Shown: piece by piece, positions 47,613 through 58,028 of the stretch
Numbering within the stretch: position 1 is the first letter of the stretch
Layout: each line of letters starts with the position of its first letter
Assembly (NCBI RefSeq): GCF_001905385.1
Contig: NZ_LIPF01000003.1
Location: 617,082 to 681,081 of the forward strand
Origin: Streptomyces sp. CB02414
Lineage (GTDB): Bacteria > Actinomycetota > Actinomycetes > Streptomycetales > Streptomycetaceae
Direction of reading: 5' to 3'
Length of the DNA: 64,000 nucleotides
Made by a program: the position numbers and the translations under genes
The notes under the pieces: model-generated
What the model saw: the letters and a program-made list of their open reading frames with translations, nothing else
Told to the model about the DNA's origin: nothing
Databases searched by the model: none

Positions 47613-48452
47613 TCAGCGGCCGCCCGCCCCCGGGTCCGCCGGATGAGGCGCCAGCAACGGCAGCTGAGACGCCAGCCGCTCCTCGCACAGCTCGACCAGC
47701 CGGTCGTACCCCGCCTTGCCCATCAGCTCGATCAGCTCCGGCCGGTAGGACACGTACACCGGCTCCCCCGCCCCGTGCGCCGACGTCGCCGAGGTGCACC
47801 ACCAGTGCAGGTCGTGCCCGCCCGGCCCCCACCCCCGGCGGTCGTACTCACCGATCGACACCTGCAGCACACGCGTGTCGTCGGGCCGGTCGATCCACTC
47901 GTACGTCCGCCGCACCGGCAGCTGCCAGCACACGTCCGGCTTGGTCTCCAGCGGCTCCCGGCCCTCCTTGAGCGCCAGGATGTGCAGCGAGCACCCCGCA
48001 CCGCCGGCGAACCCGGGCCGGTTCTGGAAGATGCACGAGCCCTGGAAGGGCCGGGTCTGCCGGGAGCCCTCGTCGTCCTCGGAGATCCACCCGTCCCGCG
48101 TGCCCTCGGCGTGGTGCTGCCAGATGTCCGGCGTGAGCCTCGCCACGTGCTCGGCGACCCGCTTCTCGTCGTCCTCGTCGGAGAAGTGGGCGCCCAGCGA
48201 GCAGCACCCGTCGTCCGCGCGGCCCGCCTGGATGCCCTGGCAGCCGCTGCCGAAGATGCAGTTCCAGCGAGAGGTCAGCCATGTCAGATCGCAGCGGAAG
48301 ACCTGCTCGTCGTCCGCCGGATCCGGAAACTCCACCCACGCGCGTGCGAAGTCGAGTCCCTTCTCGTCGCCCATTTCGTGCTTCTTCTCCCGTTTACCCT
48401 GCTTGGCAGACTTGGCCGACTTGCCGTCCTTCGCCTTCTTCGTCTTTGGCAC
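47613..48452 (-). CDS. Cysteine-cluster protein (YkgJ/DUF3109-like), function unknown
   Basis: 279 residues, GTG start. A Lys-rich N-terminal tail of about 25 residues is followed by a globular part with a characteristic cysteine set: [50 protein letters not shown] and [10 protein letters not shown]. The spacing resembles the metal- or Fe-S-binding YkgJ/DUF3109 families. There are no membrane segments. No catalytic activity is known for the family. It is divergent from ppx, 71 bp away. Confidence 0.65.
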   Translation of the reverse strand: MPKTKKAKDGKSAKSAKQGKREKKHEMGDEKGLDFARAWVEFPDPADDEQVFRCDLTWLTSRWNCIFGSGCQGIQAGRADDGCCSLGAHFSDEDDEKRVAEHVARLTPDIWQHHAEGTRDGWISEDDEGSRQTRPFQGSCIFQNRPGFAGGAGCSLHILALKEGREPLETKPDVCWQLPVRRTYEWIDRPDDTRVLQVSIGEYDRRGWGPGGHDLHWWCTSATSAHGAGEPVYVSYRPELIELMGKAGYDRLVELCEERLASQLPLLAPHPADPGAGGR

Positions 48453-48523
48453 GGCTCCAGGGTAAGTCGCCCGGGCGGGAACACGTCGCCGCCGCCCGCC
48501 CCGCTGGCAGTAGCGTTCCGTAC

Positions 48524-49456
48524 ATGAGACTCGGTGTCCTCGACGTGGGTTCGAACACGGTGCATCTGCTGGTGGTGGACGCCCACCCCGGCGCCCGCCC
48601 GCTGCCCGCGCACTCCCACAAGGCCGACCTGCGCTTGGCCCAGCTCCTCGACGAGGACGGCGCCATCGGCCCCGACGGCGTCGACCGCCTGATCACGGTC
48701 GTCCACGACGCCCTCCGCGCCGCCGAGGACAAGGGCGTCGAGGACCTGCTGCCCTTCGCCACCTCCGCCGTGCGCGAGGCGACCAACGCCGACGACGTCC
48801 TCGCGCGCGTGCGCACCGAGACCGGCGTCGAGCTGGCGGTCCTCAGCGGCGAGGAGGAGGCCCGGCTCACCTTCCTCGCCGTCCGCCGCTGGTTCGGCTG
48901 GTCCGCGGGCAAGCTGCTGGTCCTCGACATCGGCGGCGGCTCCCTGGAGATCGCCTACGGCATCGACGAGGAGCCCGACACCGCCGTGTCGCTGCCGCTC
49001 GGCGCGGGCCGGCTGACCGCCGCCCGCCTGCCCGGCGACCCGCCCCACCCGGACGACGTCAGGGCGCTGCGCCGCCACGTCCGTACGGAGATCGCGCGGA
49101 CGGTCGGCGAGTTCAGCCGCTTCGGCGCCCCGGACCACGTGGTCGCCACCTCCAAGACCTTCCGGCAGCTGGCCCGCATCGCGGGCGCCGCCCGCTCCGC
49201 CGAGGGCCTGTACGTCCAGCGTGAGCTGAAACACGCCTCCCTGGAGGCGTGGGTGCCCCGCCTCGCCGCCATGACCGCCGCCGAGCGCGCCGAGCTCCCC
49301 GGCGTCTCCGAGGGCCGCGCGAACCAGCTCCTGGCCGGCGCCCTGGTCGCGGAGGCCGCGATGGACCTCTTCCACGTGGAGAGCCTGGAAATCTGCCCGT
49401 GGGCCCTCAGAGAGGGCGTGATCCTGCGCCGCCTGGACCACATGGGCCAGGGATAG
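48524..49456 (+). CDS. ppx: Ppx/GppA-family exopolyphosphatase / (p)ppGpp hydrolase
   Basis: 310 residues, the short form with only the two ASKHA domains. Motifs: [17 protein letters not shown] (phosphate-1), [30 protein letters not shown] (catalytic Glu), [14 protein letters not shown] (phosphate-2) and [10 protein letters not shown]. The family hydrolyses polyphosphate and/or the pppGpp 5'-phosphate. The ATG at 48524 begins the conserved first strand directly. A terminator hairpin starts one base after the stop. Confidence 0.9.
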   Translation: MRLGVLDVGSNTVHLLVVDAHPGARPLPAHSHKADLRLAQLLDEDGAIGPDGVDRLITVVHDALRAAEDKGVEDLLPFATSAVREATNADDVLARVRTETGVELAVLSGEEEARLTFLAVRRWFGWSAGKLLVLDIGGGSLEIAYGIDEEPDTAVSLPLGAGRLTAARLPGDPPHPDDVRALRRHVRTEIARTVGEFSRFGAPDHVVATSKTFRQLARIAGAARSAEGLYVQRELKHASLEAWVPRLAAMTAAERAELPGVSEGRANQLLAGALVAEAAMDLFHVESLEICPWALREGVILRRLDHMGQG

Positions 49457-49476
49457 CGCGCCCCCGAAGGGGCGCG
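49457..49476 (+). terminator. Terminator directly after ppx
   Basis: CGCGCCCC-CGAA-GGGGCGCG, a perfect 8-bp stem with a CGAA loop. It is also the left end of a repeat family described in the next entry. Confidence 0.75.
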
Positions 49477-49530
49477 GGGCTGTATCGATGTGCGGCTCCG
49501 CCGCGTGGGCGCGCGCAACCACGAACCGTC
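49457..49530. repeat. Streptomyces-type intergenic repeat (GGGGCGCGGGGCTG family)
   Basis: The hairpin is followed by GGGGCTGTATCGATGTGCGG and CTCCGCCGCGTGGGCGCG. I know this arrangement as a very common intergenic element of Streptomyces genomes, usually just after stop codons. Only one copy is in this window. Confidence 0.6.
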
Positions 49531-49611
49531 GTGCACTCGCCGTGTGCCGAGCACCACAACGGCGAGCAGGCGCCCCGCACCCACCCACCCCCACCCCGTA
49601 ACCTGGCCCCC

Positions 49612-50448
49612 GTGGCAGAACCAAGGGACGTAGTCCGCATCCCGGATGCGAAGGTCGCCCTGTCGACCGCCTCCGTCTACCCGGAGTCGACGGCGACGGC
49701 CTTCGAGATCGCCGCGCGCCTCGGCTACGACGGCGTCGAGGTCATGGTCTGGACGGACCCCGTCAGCCAGGACATCGACGCCCTGCGCAGACTCAGCGAC
49801 TACCACCACATGCCGATCCTGGCTGTGCACGCCCCGTGCCTGCTCATCACGCAGCGCGTCTGGTCCACCGACCCCTGGACCAAGCTCCAGCGCGCCCGGT
49901 CCGCCGCCGAGCGGCTCGGCGCGTCCGCCGTAGTCGTCCACCCGCCGTTCCGGTGGCAGCGCCAGTACGCCCGGGACTTCGTCGACGGCATCTGGCGGAT
50001 GGCGGACGAGACGGACGTGCGGTTCGCCGTCGAGAACATGTACCCCTGGCGCTACCGCGACCGCGAGATGCAGGCGTACGCCCCCGACTGGGACGTGACC
50101 AAGGACGACTACCGCCACTTCACGATCGACCTCAGCCACGCCGCCACCTCCCGCACCGACGCCCTCGCCATGGTGGACCGCATGGGCGACCGCCTCGGCC
50201 ACGTCCACCTCGCCGACGGCAAGGGCTCCGCCAAGGACGAGCACCTGGTCCCCGGCCGCGGCAGCATGCCCTGCGCCGAGGTGCTGGAGAGCCTCGCGCA
50301 CACCGGTTTCGACGGCCATGTCGTCATCGAGGTCAACACCCGTCGCGCGATGTCCAGCGCCGAACGTGAGGCCGATCTCGCCGAGGCGCTGGCCTTCACA
50401 CGCCTGCACCTGGCGTCGTCGTCGGCGGCGAAGGCGCAGGGGCGGTGA
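49612..50448 (+). CDS. Sugar phosphate isomerase/epimerase-type TIM-barrel protein
   Basis: 278 residues, GTG start. The AP_endonuc_2 (xylose isomerase-like) TIM barrel shows [41 protein letters not shown] (Glu ligand), [19 protein letters not shown] (His ligand) and [10 protein letters not shown] (Glu ligand), so a divalent-metal site is present. The family includes hexulose-phosphate isomerases, inosose dehydratases and endonuclease IV; the substrate here is unknown. It overlaps the following TetR gene by 4 bp (GTGA), so the two are coupled. Confidence 0.82.
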   Translation: MAEPRDVVRIPDAKVALSTASVYPESTATAFEIAARLGYDGVEVMVWTDPVSQDIDALRRLSDYHHMPILAVHAPCLLITQRVWSTDPWTKLQRARSAAERLGASAVVVHPPFRWQRQYARDFVDGIWRMADETDVRFAVENMYPWRYRDREMQAYAPDWDVTKDDYRHFTIDLSHAATSRTDALAMVDRMGDRLGHVHLADGKGSAKDEHLVPGRGSMPCAEVLESLAHTGFDGHVVIEVNTRRAMSSAEREADLAEALAFTRLHLASSSAAKAQGR

Positions 50449-51056
50449 CCGGTATCCCGGAGGGGACCCGCCGCCGCGGCCGTCCCCCGCGCACGGAGTC
50501 CGCCGACACCCGCGCCCGCATCCTCACCGCGGCCCGCGAGGAGTTCTCCGAGCGCGGCTACGAGAAGACCTCCGTACGCGGCATTGGCAAGGCGGCGGGC
50601 GTCGACGCGGCGCTGGTGCACCACTACTTCGGCACCAAGGAGCAGGTCTTCGAGGCGGCCATCGAGGTCGCCTTCGCGCCCGCGCTCGAGGCCCCGGACG
50701 CGATCGACGACGGCCCCCTGGACGACGTCGGCGAGCGGCTGACCAGGTTCATCATCGGCGTGTGGGAGAACCCGTCCACCCGCAAGCCGGTGCTGGCCAT
50801 CGTCCGCTCCGCCGTGAACAACGAGACCGCCGCCGCCGTCTTCCGCCGACTGATCGCCGCCCAGGTGATGCGCCGCGTCGCGGCCCGGCTGGAGCGGCCG
50901 GACGCGGAGCTGCGCGTCGAACTGGCGGCGGCGCAGCTGGTGGGGTGCGCGATGCTCCGGTACGTGATCAAGGTGGAGCCGCTGGCCTCGGCCGACCCGG
51001 AGGACCTCGTCGCCCGCCTGGCACCGGTCGTACAGGGCCACCTCACCGGCCCCTGA
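50445..51056 (+). CDS. TetR-family transcriptional regulator
   Basis: 203 residues, GTG start inside the preceding stop codon. The HTH is [49 protein letters not shown], with a basic N-terminal arm ([13 protein letters not shown]) that may contact the minor groove. The ligand domain resembles the TetR_C_7-like group but binds nothing I can predict. Being translated with the TIM-barrel gene, it probably regulates its own operon. Confidence 0.9.
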   Translation: MTGIPEGTRRRGRPPRTESADTRARILTAAREEFSERGYEKTSVRGIGKAAGVDAALVHHYFGTKEQVFEAAIEVAFAPALEAPDAIDDGPLDDVGERLTRFIIGVWENPSTRKPVLAIVRSAVNNETAAAVFRRLIAAQVMRRVAARLERPDAELRVELAAAQLVGCAMLRYVIKVEPLASADPEDLVARLAPVVQGHLTGP

Positions 51057-51177
51057 GGGCACCCGCCCGCAACGTACGGCGAGACGGGCGTCCCGCATTC
51101 CGGACACCCTGTCCCGACCCCTGGATGACCGGCGTACGCTCGACGACAGTCATAACTCTCCGAAGGAGCGAGCGACG

Positions 51178-53031
51178 ATGCCCGAACTGAGGTCCCGCAC
51201 AGTCACCCACGGCCGCAACATGGCGGGCGCCCGCGCCCTTATGCGTGCCTCCGGTGTACCCGGCGCGGACATCGGGCGTAAGCCGGTCATCGCCGTCGCC
51301 AACAGCTTCACGGAGTTCGTGCCGGGCCACACCCACCTCGCGCCGGTCGGCCGGATCGTCAGCGAGGCGGTCGTCGCGGCCGGTGGCATCCCGCGCGAGT
51401 TCAACACGATCGCCGTCGACGACGGCATCGCCATGGGCCACGGCGGCATGCTGTACTCCCTCCCCTCCCGCGACCTGATCGCCGACAGCGTGGAGTACAT
51501 GGTCGAGGCCCACTGCGCCGACGCCCTGATCTGCATCTCCAACTGCGACAAGATCACCCCGGGCATGCTCAACGCCGCCCTGCGGCTGAACATCCCGACG
51601 GTCTTCGTCTCCGGCGGCCCGATGGAGTCCGGCCGCGCCACCCTGGTCGACGGCACGGTCCGCACGCTGGACCTGGTCGACGCGATGTCGGAGGCGGTCA
51701 ACGACAAGATCTCCGACGAGGACATCCTCCGCATCGAGGAGAACGCCTGCCCGACCTGCGGCTCCTGCTCCGGCATGTTCACCGCCAACTCGATGAACTG
51801 CCTCACCGAGGCCATCGGCCTCTCCCTCCCCGGCAACGGCTCGGTCCTGGCCACCCACACCGCCCGCAAGGCGCTCTACGAGAACGCCGCCCGCACGGTC
51901 CTGGACCTGACCCGCCGCTACTACGAGCAGGACGACGACTCGGTCCTGCCCCGCAACATCGCCACCCCCGCGGCCTTCGCCAACGCCATGGCGCTCGACA
52001 TCGCGATGGGCGGCTCGACCAACACGATCCTGCACCTGCTGGCCGCCGCCCAGGAGGCGGAGGTCGCCTACGGCCTCACCGAGATGGACGCCCTCTCGCG
52101 CAGCGTCCCCTGCCTGGCCAAGGTCGCGCCCAACGTCGCCAAGGACCGCACGTACTACATGGAGGACGTGCACCGCGCGGGCGGTATCCCCGCCCTCCTC
52201 GGCGAACTGCACCGCGGCGGCCTGCTCAACGAGGACGTCCACTCCGTCCACAGCCCCTCCCTCGCCGACTGGCTGAAGACCTGGGACATCCGCGGCGGCT
52301 CGCCCTCCCCGGAGGCCGTCGAGCTGTGGCACGCGGCCCCCGGCTGCGTCCGCTCCGCCGAGGCCTTCTCTCAGTCCGAGCGCTGGGACTCCCTGGACGA
52401 GGACGCCGAGGGCGGCTGCATCCGCTCCGTGGAGCACGCCTACTCCAAGGACGGCGGCCTCGCGGTGCTGCGCGGCAACCTCGCCGTGGACGGCTGCGTC
52501 GTCAAGACCGCCGGCGTCGACGAGTCGATCTGGACCTTCGAGGGCCCGGCCGTCGTCTGCGAGTCGCAGGAGGAGGCCGTGCAGAAGATCCTCACCCAGC
52601 AGGTCGAGGAGGGCGACGTCGTCGTCATCCGCTACGAGGGTCCCAAGGGCGGCCCCGGCATGCAGGAGATGCTCTACCCGACCTCGTACCTGAAGGGCCG
52701 CGGCCTCGGAAAGGCCTGCGCCCTGGTCACCGACGGCCGCTTCTCCGGCGGCACGTCCGGCCTCTCCATCGGCCACGCCTCGCCCGAGGCGGCGGCCGGC
52801 GGCACCATCGCCCTCGTCGAGGACGGCGACCGCATCCGCATCGACATCCCGAACCGCTCCATCGAGCTGCTGGTCGACGACGCCGAGCTGACCCGCCGCG
52901 AGCAGGCCCTGAACGGCCGGTACGCCCCGAAGAACCGCGACCGCAAGGTCTCCGCGGCCCTGAAGGCGTACGCCGCGATGGCGACCAGCGCCGACAAGGG
53001 CGCCGTGCGCGACGTGAGCAAGCTGGGCTGA
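51178..53031 (+). CDS. ilvD: Dihydroxy-acid dehydratase
   Basis: 617 residues, full length. IlvD converts dihydroxyisovalerate and dihydroxymethylvalerate to the keto acids of valine and isoleucine (and leucine/pantothenate precursor) synthesis. Fe-S ligands lie in [13 protein letters not shown] and [19 protein letters not shown]. Other signatures are [24 protein letters not shown] and [21 protein letters not shown]. The ribosome site GAAGGAG sits 10-16 bp before ATG 51178. Its pantoate-precursor role links it loosely to the panC operon, but it is a separate unit here. Confidence 0.97.
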   Translation: MPELRSRTVTHGRNMAGARALMRASGVPGADIGRKPVIAVANSFTEFVPGHTHLAPVGRIVSEAVVAAGGIPREFNTIAVDDGIAMGHGGMLYSLPSRDLIADSVEYMVEAHCADALICISNCDKITPGMLNAALRLNIPTVFVSGGPMESGRATLVDGTVRTLDLVDAMSEAVNDKISDEDILRIEENACPTCGSCSGMFTANSMNCLTEAIGLSLPGNGSVLATHTARKALYENAARTVLDLTRRYYEQDDDSVLPRNIATPAAFANAMALDIAMGGSTNTILHLLAAAQEAEVAYGLTEMDALSRSVPCLAKVAPNVAKDRTYYMEDVHRAGGIPALLGELHRGGLLNEDVHSVHSPSLADWLKTWDIRGGSPSPEAVELWHAAPGCVRSAEAFSQSERWDSLDEDAEGGCIRSVEHAYSKDGGLAVLRGNLAVDGCVVKTAGVDESIWTFEGPAVVCESQEEAVQKILTQQVEEGDVVVIRYEGPKGGPGMQEMLYPTSYLKGRGLGKACALVTDGRFSGGTSGLSIGHASPEAAAGGTIALVEDGDRIRIDIPNRSIELLVDDAELTRREQALNGRYAPKNRDRKVSAALKAYAAMATSADKGAVRDVSKLG

Positions 53032-53058
53032 CGCCCCGACGCCCGCCTCGGACCCCGC

Positions 53059-55185
53059 CTACCAGCCGACGGGGTCCCGTCCCGCCACCCCGAACACCGT
53101 GCCGTCGGGCGCACCGGCGTAGACGTGGCCGCCCGCGAGCACGGGCCGGGGGAGCGCGGCGGGCACGCGGTCCGACTCGGCACCGAGCCGCGGCCGCGTC
53201 TGCCCCAGCAGCCGTCCCGCACGGGCGTCGACACCGAGGAGCCGCCCGTCCGGAGCGGTGACGTACACGTGCCGCCCGTCGGAGGCGGGCGCCGAGCCCC
53301 GGCTCACCCCCGTCTCCAGCCGCCACCGCTGCTTCCCCGCCGCCATGTCCACGGCCACCAGCGAACCGCCCGCACCCATCAGGTACACGGTGTCCCCGTG
53401 CACCCCGGCCTCGGCCTGCGCGACCGGCACCGGCAGCTTCACCCGCCGGACGTCGCCCGTGCCGGGCGTGTACCGCACCACGGCCTTCGCGTCCCCGTAC
53501 ACGGCACCGCCGACGACCAGGTACACCGACCCCTCCGCCGCCCCCACCGGCGTCAGAGACCCGGCCAGCTCCGCGTCCCACCGCACGTCACCGGTGGCCG
53601 GGTCCACCGCGGTGACCCGGGTCCGCTCCCCGTCCCCGACCGCACTCACCGCGTACGCCGACGGGTCCTGGGCGAAGGACGAGAAGTACGGCACGGCCTG
53701 CCCCGGAATCCGGTGCGACCACTCGACGTCGCCCGACGCGCTGTCCACGCCGGTGACCGTCCCGTCGGAGCGGGTGAGCAGCAGAGTGTCACCGGCCACC
53801 CGCACCCCGTCGTACTCGGGCACGTCCTCCTGCCACACCTGCCGGCCCGTTGCGGGATCGAGCGCCTCCAGCGTGCCGATCCGGTCGAGGGAGGGCTGTA
53901 CCAGGCCGCCCGACACGACCGGCGGTTCACTGCGCACCGCCTCCTCGGCCTCGTGCCGCCACAGTGTGCCGCCGTCGGCCGGATCGAGGGCGAAGACCAC
54001 CCCGGTCCGCGCGCACAGCAGCACCCGCGCCGCGTACGAGCACTGCGGCATCCCCGCGCCCTTCGACGCGGGCGCCGCCTCCCACACGCCGAAACCGCCG
54101 GGCGCGCTCCGGCCGGCGGGCGCCTTGCGCGCCGCTTCCGCGCCGCCGAACACCTGGACCGAGGCGAGCCCGCCCAGCACGGCGAGGCTCACCGCCCCGG
54201 CCACCAGCCCCGTCCGCCGCCCCAGCCGCCGCACGGGCCACCGTCCGGACCACCGCGCGGGCGTGTCCGCCGGGCGTCGCCCCGGAGCACTCTCCGCGGA
54301 AGCCTCTGCCGCGGGCTGCATCCGCTGCGCCGGTATGAACACCTGCGTGTCGTACGACGCCGCCGCCGACCGCAGCTCCCGCATCAGCTCGTCCGGCGTG
54401 GGCCGGTCGCCGGGCTCCTTGGCGAGGCACCGCAGCACCAGCGGCGCGAGCGTCTCCGGTACGCCGGTCAGGTCGGGCTCGTCGTGCACGACCTGGTAGG
54501 CGACGACGTAGGGACTGTCGGAGTCGAACGGCCCGCGTCCGGTCGCCGCGTGCACCATGAGCGACCCGAGCGCGAACACGTCCGCGGCGGGCCCGACCTC
54601 CCGGGGCCGCCGGAACTGCTCGGGCGCCATGAACGGCGGCGTCCCGATCAGTTTCCCGGTCTCGGTCCGCAGCTCGCTGTCCTTCGGCCGGGAGATGCCG
54701 AAGTCGATGACCTTCGGCCCGTCCTCGGCGAGCAGCACGTTGCTCGGCTTCAGGTCCCGGTGCACGACCCCGACCCGGTGGATGTCGCGCAGCGCCTCCG
54801 CGAGCCCGGCCATCAGCCGGCGCAACTGGTCCGGATCCATGGGACCGTTCCGCTTCACCTGCTCGGAGAGCGTCGGACCGGGGATGTACAGCGTGGCCAT
54901 CCAGGGCCGCCCGCCGTCCGGATCGGCGTCCACGACCGGCGCCGTGAAGGCCCCGCTCACCCGCCGCGCCGCGGCCACCTCCTGCCGGAACCGCCCCCTG
55001 AACTCGGGGTCCCTGGCATACGAGGCGTGTACGACCTTCACCGCGACCCGCATCCCCGAGGTGCTCCGGGCCAGGTGCACGACGCCCATCCCGCCCGAGC
55101 CCAGAGAGGACTCCAGACGGTAGTGACCGGCGTACTCCGGAAGTTCCGCTTCCGCACCCGCTCCGGCGTTCGGCTGCGGCGCCAT
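53059..55185 (-). CDS. Transmembrane Ser/Thr protein kinase with PQQ-like beta-propeller
   Basis: 708 residues. Kinase domain (about 20-280): glycine loop LGSGGMGVVHLA, Lys50 (VAVKVV), catalytic HRDLKPSN (Asp144), DFG at 161-163 and GTPPFMAPEQF. A juxtamembrane linker and one membrane segment (about 325-345) lead to an extracytoplasmic PQQ-type propeller with repeated units such as VFALDPADGGTLWRHE, LEALDPATGRQVWQED, VTAVDPATGDVRWDAE and LVAVDMAAGKQRWRLE. PknD-like signalling is expected; ligand and targets are unknown. It converges on ilvD with 27 bp between them. Confidence 0.92.
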   Translation of the reverse strand: MAPQPNAGAGAEAELPEYAGHYRLESSLGSGGMGVVHLARSTSGMRVAVKVVHASYARDPEFRGRFRQEVAAARRVSGAFTAPVVDADPDGGRPWMATLYIPGPTLSEQVKRNGPMDPDQLRRLMAGLAEALRDIHRVGVVHRDLKPSNVLLAEDGPKVIDFGISRPKDSELRTETGKLIGTPPFMAPEQFRRPREVGPAADVFALGSLMVHAATGRGPFDSDSPYVVAYQVVHDEPDLTGVPETLAPLVLRCLAKEPGDRPTPDELMRELRSAAASYDTQVFIPAQRMQPAAEASAESAPGRRPADTPARWSGRWPVRRLGRRTGLVAGAVSLAVLGGLASVQVFGGAEAARKAPAGRSAPGGFGVWEAAPASKGAGMPQCSYAARVLLCARTGVVFALDPADGGTLWRHEAEEAVRSEPPVVSGGLVQPSLDRIGTLEALDPATGRQVWQEDVPEYDGVRVAGDTLLLTRSDGTVTGVDSASGDVEWSHRIPGQAVPYFSSFAQDPSAYAVSAVGDGERTRVTAVDPATGDVRWDAELAGSLTPVGAAEGSVYLVVGGAVYGDAKAVVRYTPGTGDVRRVKLPVPVAQAEAGVHGDTVYLMGAGGSLVAVDMAAGKQRWRLETGVSRGSAPASDGRHVYVTAPDGRLLGVDARAGRLLGQTRPRLGAESDRVPAALPRPVLAGGHVYAGAPDGTVFGVAGRDPVGW

Positions 55186-55327
55186 GGAACCACCCCCGTG
55201 CTGTTCGTTCGCGCGCGCGACGCTCGGAGCCTAGTCGATGGTTCCGACGGGGCCGAGGCGGCTTGCTAGCCTCCGCGTGCGAGTCACGAACTGCTGTTCC
55301 ATGGCTCGCCTTAGGGGAATCAATGTG

Positions 55328-55348
55328 ACCCCACGCCACTCGTGGGGT
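55328..55348 (+). promoter_or_regulatory. Leader hairpin before the SH3-domain gene
   Basis: ACCCCACG-CCACT-CGTGGGGT is a perfect 8-bp stem that ends just before the ribosome site GGGGGAGG. It could affect message stability or translation. Confidence 0.45.
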
Positions 55349-55365
55349 GAACGGGGGAGGTTTTC

Positions 55366-55692
55366 ATGTCTGCCGACCAGCTCACGGACGCTCCGGGCGA
55401 GGACGAGAGCACAACCGCCGAGGCCGTCACCACGACGGCCGCTGCCGCCGGCTCCTACCCGGTGGCGCCGGGCTACCGGCTGAACGTCCGCAGCGGCCCC
55501 GGCACCGGCTACTCCGTCGTCCGGGTCCTGCCCGAGGGGTCGCGGGTGCAGATCTACTGCCAGACGGCGGGCACCAGGGTCTGGGGCCCGTACGGCACCT
55601 CCAACATCTGGGACAACATCGGCAGCGGCCAGTACGTCTCCGACGCGTACATCCGCACCGGCAGCGACGGATACGTGGCCCCTCGCTGCTGA
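55366..55692 (+). CDS. Small SH3b-domain protein
   Basis: 108 residues. After an acidic/Thr/Ala-rich N-terminus of about 30 residues comes one bacterial SH3 (SH3b) domain: YRLNVRSGPGTGYSVVRVLPEGSRVQIYCQTAGTRVWGPYGTSNIWDNI, closing with GQYVSDAYIRTGSDG and a terminal Cys. SH3b domains often bind cell-wall glycans. No classical signal peptide is present, so export would be non-standard. The ATG at 55366 has GGGGGAGG upstream. It is divergent from the protein kinase. Confidence 0.8.
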   Translation: MSADQLTDAPGEDESTTAEAVTTTAAAAGSYPVAPGYRLNVRSGPGTGYSVVRVLPEGSRVQIYCQTAGTRVWGPYGTSNIWDNIGSGQYVSDAYIRTGSDGYVAPRC

Positions 55693-55743
55693 CCTTGTAA
55701 CAGGGCTGTCCTGAGGGCGTCTCAGGAGGTTGCCGAGGGGAAC

Positions 55744-55821
55744 GGCGTGCCGGTCCGAGTGGCTCTTGCCGATCGGAAGCGCCGCTCGCACCGATGGGTA
55801 CGGGCGGCGGACCGGCACGCC
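55744..55821. repeat. 14-bp perfect inverted repeat with 50-nt spacer
   Basis: GGCGTGCCGGTCCG (55744-55757) and CGGACCGGCACGCC (55808-55821) are fully complementary. The structure ends 23 bp before the lipoprotein start and could fold into a leader element. Confidence 0.6.
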
Positions 55822-55844
55822 AACCGACTCTGAGGTAGACAACG

Positions 55845-56510
55845 ATGCGCGTTCGCAAGCTGACCATCGCCGCCATGGCCCTCGCCGCCGGTCTCTCGCT
55901 CACGGCCTGCCAGAACGACGACGCCTCCGACACCAGCGCCGCCCCGTCGGCCGCCTCCACCGGCTCCTCCTCGACCGGCGGCTCCGCTTCGACGGGCCCG
56001 GACCAGCAGGGCGGCACGGACTCCGAGGGGGCCCCCGACGCGACGGGAGGCACCGGAGGAACCGGCGGAACCGACGAGGACGGCAAGGCGGCGGCCAAGT
56101 GCCGCACGGACGAGCTGGAGATCACGGCGACCGACGCCACGATCGGCGGCGACGACCGGGGCACCGTCGCGGTGGACCTGAAGAACGGCGGCGGCCGGGA
56201 CTGCTCGCTCGCGGGCCACGCGGGCGTCGACCTGAAGACGAACTCCGGCACCCTGTCCGCCGAGCGCACGGGCGAGCCGGCGCCGTCGGTGGTCCTGAAG
56301 GACGGGGAGCGGATCACCTTCGGCATCACCTACCCGATCAACGACTCGGGCGGCTCCGGCGTCCGCATCACCGGGCTGGTCGTGACCCCGCCGGACGAGA
56401 CCAAGTCGGTCACCCTCGACTGGCCGGGCGGTGCCACGCTGCCCGTCACGGACGGCTCCGGCACCCCGGTGCAGGTCGGCCCGCTCGGCAGCGCCGGCCA
56501 GGGCGGCTGA
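55845..56510 (+). CDS. DUF4232-containing lipoprotein
   Basis: 221 residues. Signal peptide KLTIAAMALAAGLSLTAC ends in the lipobox LTAC with Cys22. A Ser/Thr/Gly-rich linker (about 25-85) follows, then one DUF4232 domain starting CRTDELEITATDATIGGDDRGTVAVDLKNGG and including the partner cysteine in GGGRDCSLAG. It is anchored at the outer face of the membrane. DUF4232 is widespread in streptomycete exported proteins and its role is unknown. Confidence 0.85.
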   Translation: MRVRKLTIAAMALAAGLSLTACQNDDASDTSAAPSAASTGSSSTGGSASTGPDQQGGTDSEGAPDATGGTGGTGGTDEDGKAAAKCRTDELEITATDATIGGDDRGTVAVDLKNGGGRDCSLAGHAGVDLKTNSGTLSAERTGEPAPSVVLKDGERITFGITYPINDSGGSGVRITGLVVTPPDETKSVTLDWPGGATLPVTDGSGTPVQVGPLGSAGQGG

Positions 56511-56551
56511 CCGCGGCGCACGCCCCGAGCGGCGCGCGCCATAATCGACCC

Positions 56552-57046
56552 GTGAGCGCAGAGAACGGCACCCCGGACACCCCCGCCGGCCCCCGCCCCG
56601 AACCCCTCCGGTTCTACGGCACGACCTGGGTCCACCACGACAACGGCTACACCGCCCGTCGGGTGGGCCTCGCCGTCGGCTCCCTCGCGGCGGCGGCCGC
56701 CGCCTGCTTCGTGCTCCGGGTCGCCTACCAGGGCCTCCAGATCGCGGACATCGGCAGCTTCGTCTCGCTGCTGATGATCGTGATGTTCGCGATCTGCAGC
56801 GCGCTCGCCTTCCGCCACACCTGGTCCGCCTTCGGCACCCGCCCCGACCCCGACCGCCAGTCCTCCCTCCGCGGACTGCTGGCCATCGGCTTCGTCGGCT
56901 CCCTCCTCGCCTACTTCTTCCGCACCCTCACCGAAGCCCCGGGCGAGAAACTGCACCGCGCGGAGTACGAGAAGGCCCGCGAGGAGTACGAGAAGCGCAC
57001 GACCCGCCGCTCGGGCAACCCCTCTAAGAAGCGCCGCCGCCACTGA
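56552..57046 (+). CDS. Conserved membrane protein
   Basis: 164 residues, GTG start. Three hydrophobic segments at about 40-60, 65-87 and 108-126, then a highly charged helical C-terminal tail (EKLHRAEYEKAREEYEKRTTRRSGNPSKKRRRH). A TAATCG-like -10 element lies only a few bases before the GTG, so the message may be leaderless. No known domain. Function unknown. Confidence 0.75.
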   Translation: MSAENGTPDTPAGPRPEPLRFYGTTWVHHDNGYTARRVGLAVGSLAAAAAACFVLRVAYQGLQIADIGSFVSLLMIVMFAICSALAFRHTWSAFGTRPDPDRQSSLRGLLAIGFVGSLLAYFFRTLTEAPGEKLHRAEYEKAREEYEKRTTRRSGNPSKKRRRH

Positions 57047-57198
57047 CGCCGCCCGCCCGGCCCCGAGCCTGCCTGGTCCCTGCCCCTGCCCTGCCCCTGC
57101 CCCAGCGCCGGCCGGGCCCGGCGGAGTCCGAGTCCTCGCCCTCCCCGCCCTCCCCGTAACCCCTGCGCGCCCCAGCACCCCCCGGCCACCATGGCCGC

Positions 57199-58005
57199 AT
57201 GACGACGACGCCCGGAGCCACCCCACCCCCGGCCCAGCCCGCCACCCACACCGCCCGCGCCCACTCCTTCAACTCGGCCGCGGCCCAGTACGCCACCGCC
57301 CGCCCCTCCTACCCGCCCGCCCTCTTCGACGCGCTGGAGGAGTTCGCCGGCCGCCCCTTGGCCGGCTCCCGCGTCGTGGACGTCGGCGCCGGTACGGGCA
57401 TCGCCACCGCCCGCCTGCACGCGCGCGGCGCCGACGTGATCGCCGTCGAACCCGGCGACGGCATGGCCGCCGAGTTCCGCCGCGCCCTCCCCGACGTGCC
57501 GATCGTCCAGGGCAACGGCAACGCCCTGCCCCTCGCCGACCACAGCGCCGACCTTCTCTCCTACGCCCAGGCATGGCACTGGACCGACCCCGCGCTCTCG
57601 GTCCCGGAGGCGCTCCGCGTGCTGCGTCCGGGCGGCACGCTCGCGCTGTGGTGGAACACCGAGGCTTTCGACGTGCCCTGGATCGCCGCGGCGGCCCGGC
57701 GCGTCGACCGGCACTTCGACCACGAGCTGTCCGCCGAGAGACGGAAGGTCGGTCCGGACGTCGCCGATCCCGCGGGCCGCCTCGGCCTCACCCGACGCGA
57801 GATCCGCTGGAGCCGACGCGTCCCCGTCGACACCCACCTGGCCAACCTCACCAGCCACTCCGTCTTCCTGACCGACAGCGCCGAACGCCGCGCGGCCTTC
57901 CTGGCCGACGAGCGCCGGCACCTCCTGGCCGCCTTCCCGGACGGAGTGGTCGAGGAGACGTACGTCGTCGTCCTCCTGCTCGCCAGGGCCCCCGCGACCG
58001 CTTGA
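57199..58005 (+). CDS. Class I SAM-dependent methyltransferase
   Basis: 268 residues. The Methyltransf_11/25-type Rossmann fold shows SAM motif I VVDVGAGTGIATARL, acidic residue VIAVEPGDGMAAEF, then ALPLADHSADLLSYAQAWHWTDP and LRPGGTLALWWN. The substrate is probably a small molecule. It lies 32 bp before the ABC transporter genes on the same strand, but the operator at 58029 suggests the ABC pair has its own promoter. Confidence 0.88.
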   Translation: MTTTPGATPPPAQPATHTARAHSFNSAAAQYATARPSYPPALFDALEEFAGRPLAGSRVVDVGAGTGIATARLHARGADVIAVEPGDGMAAEFRRALPDVPIVQGNGNALPLADHSADLLSYAQAWHWTDPALSVPEALRVLRPGGTLALWWNTEAFDVPWIAAAARRVDRHFDHELSAERRKVGPDVADPAGRLGLTRREIRWSRRVPVDTHLANLTSHSVFLTDSAERRAAFLADERRHLLAAFPDGVVEETYVVVLLLARAPATA

Positions 58006-58028
58006 CGACGGATGGGCCGCGGAGGAGT

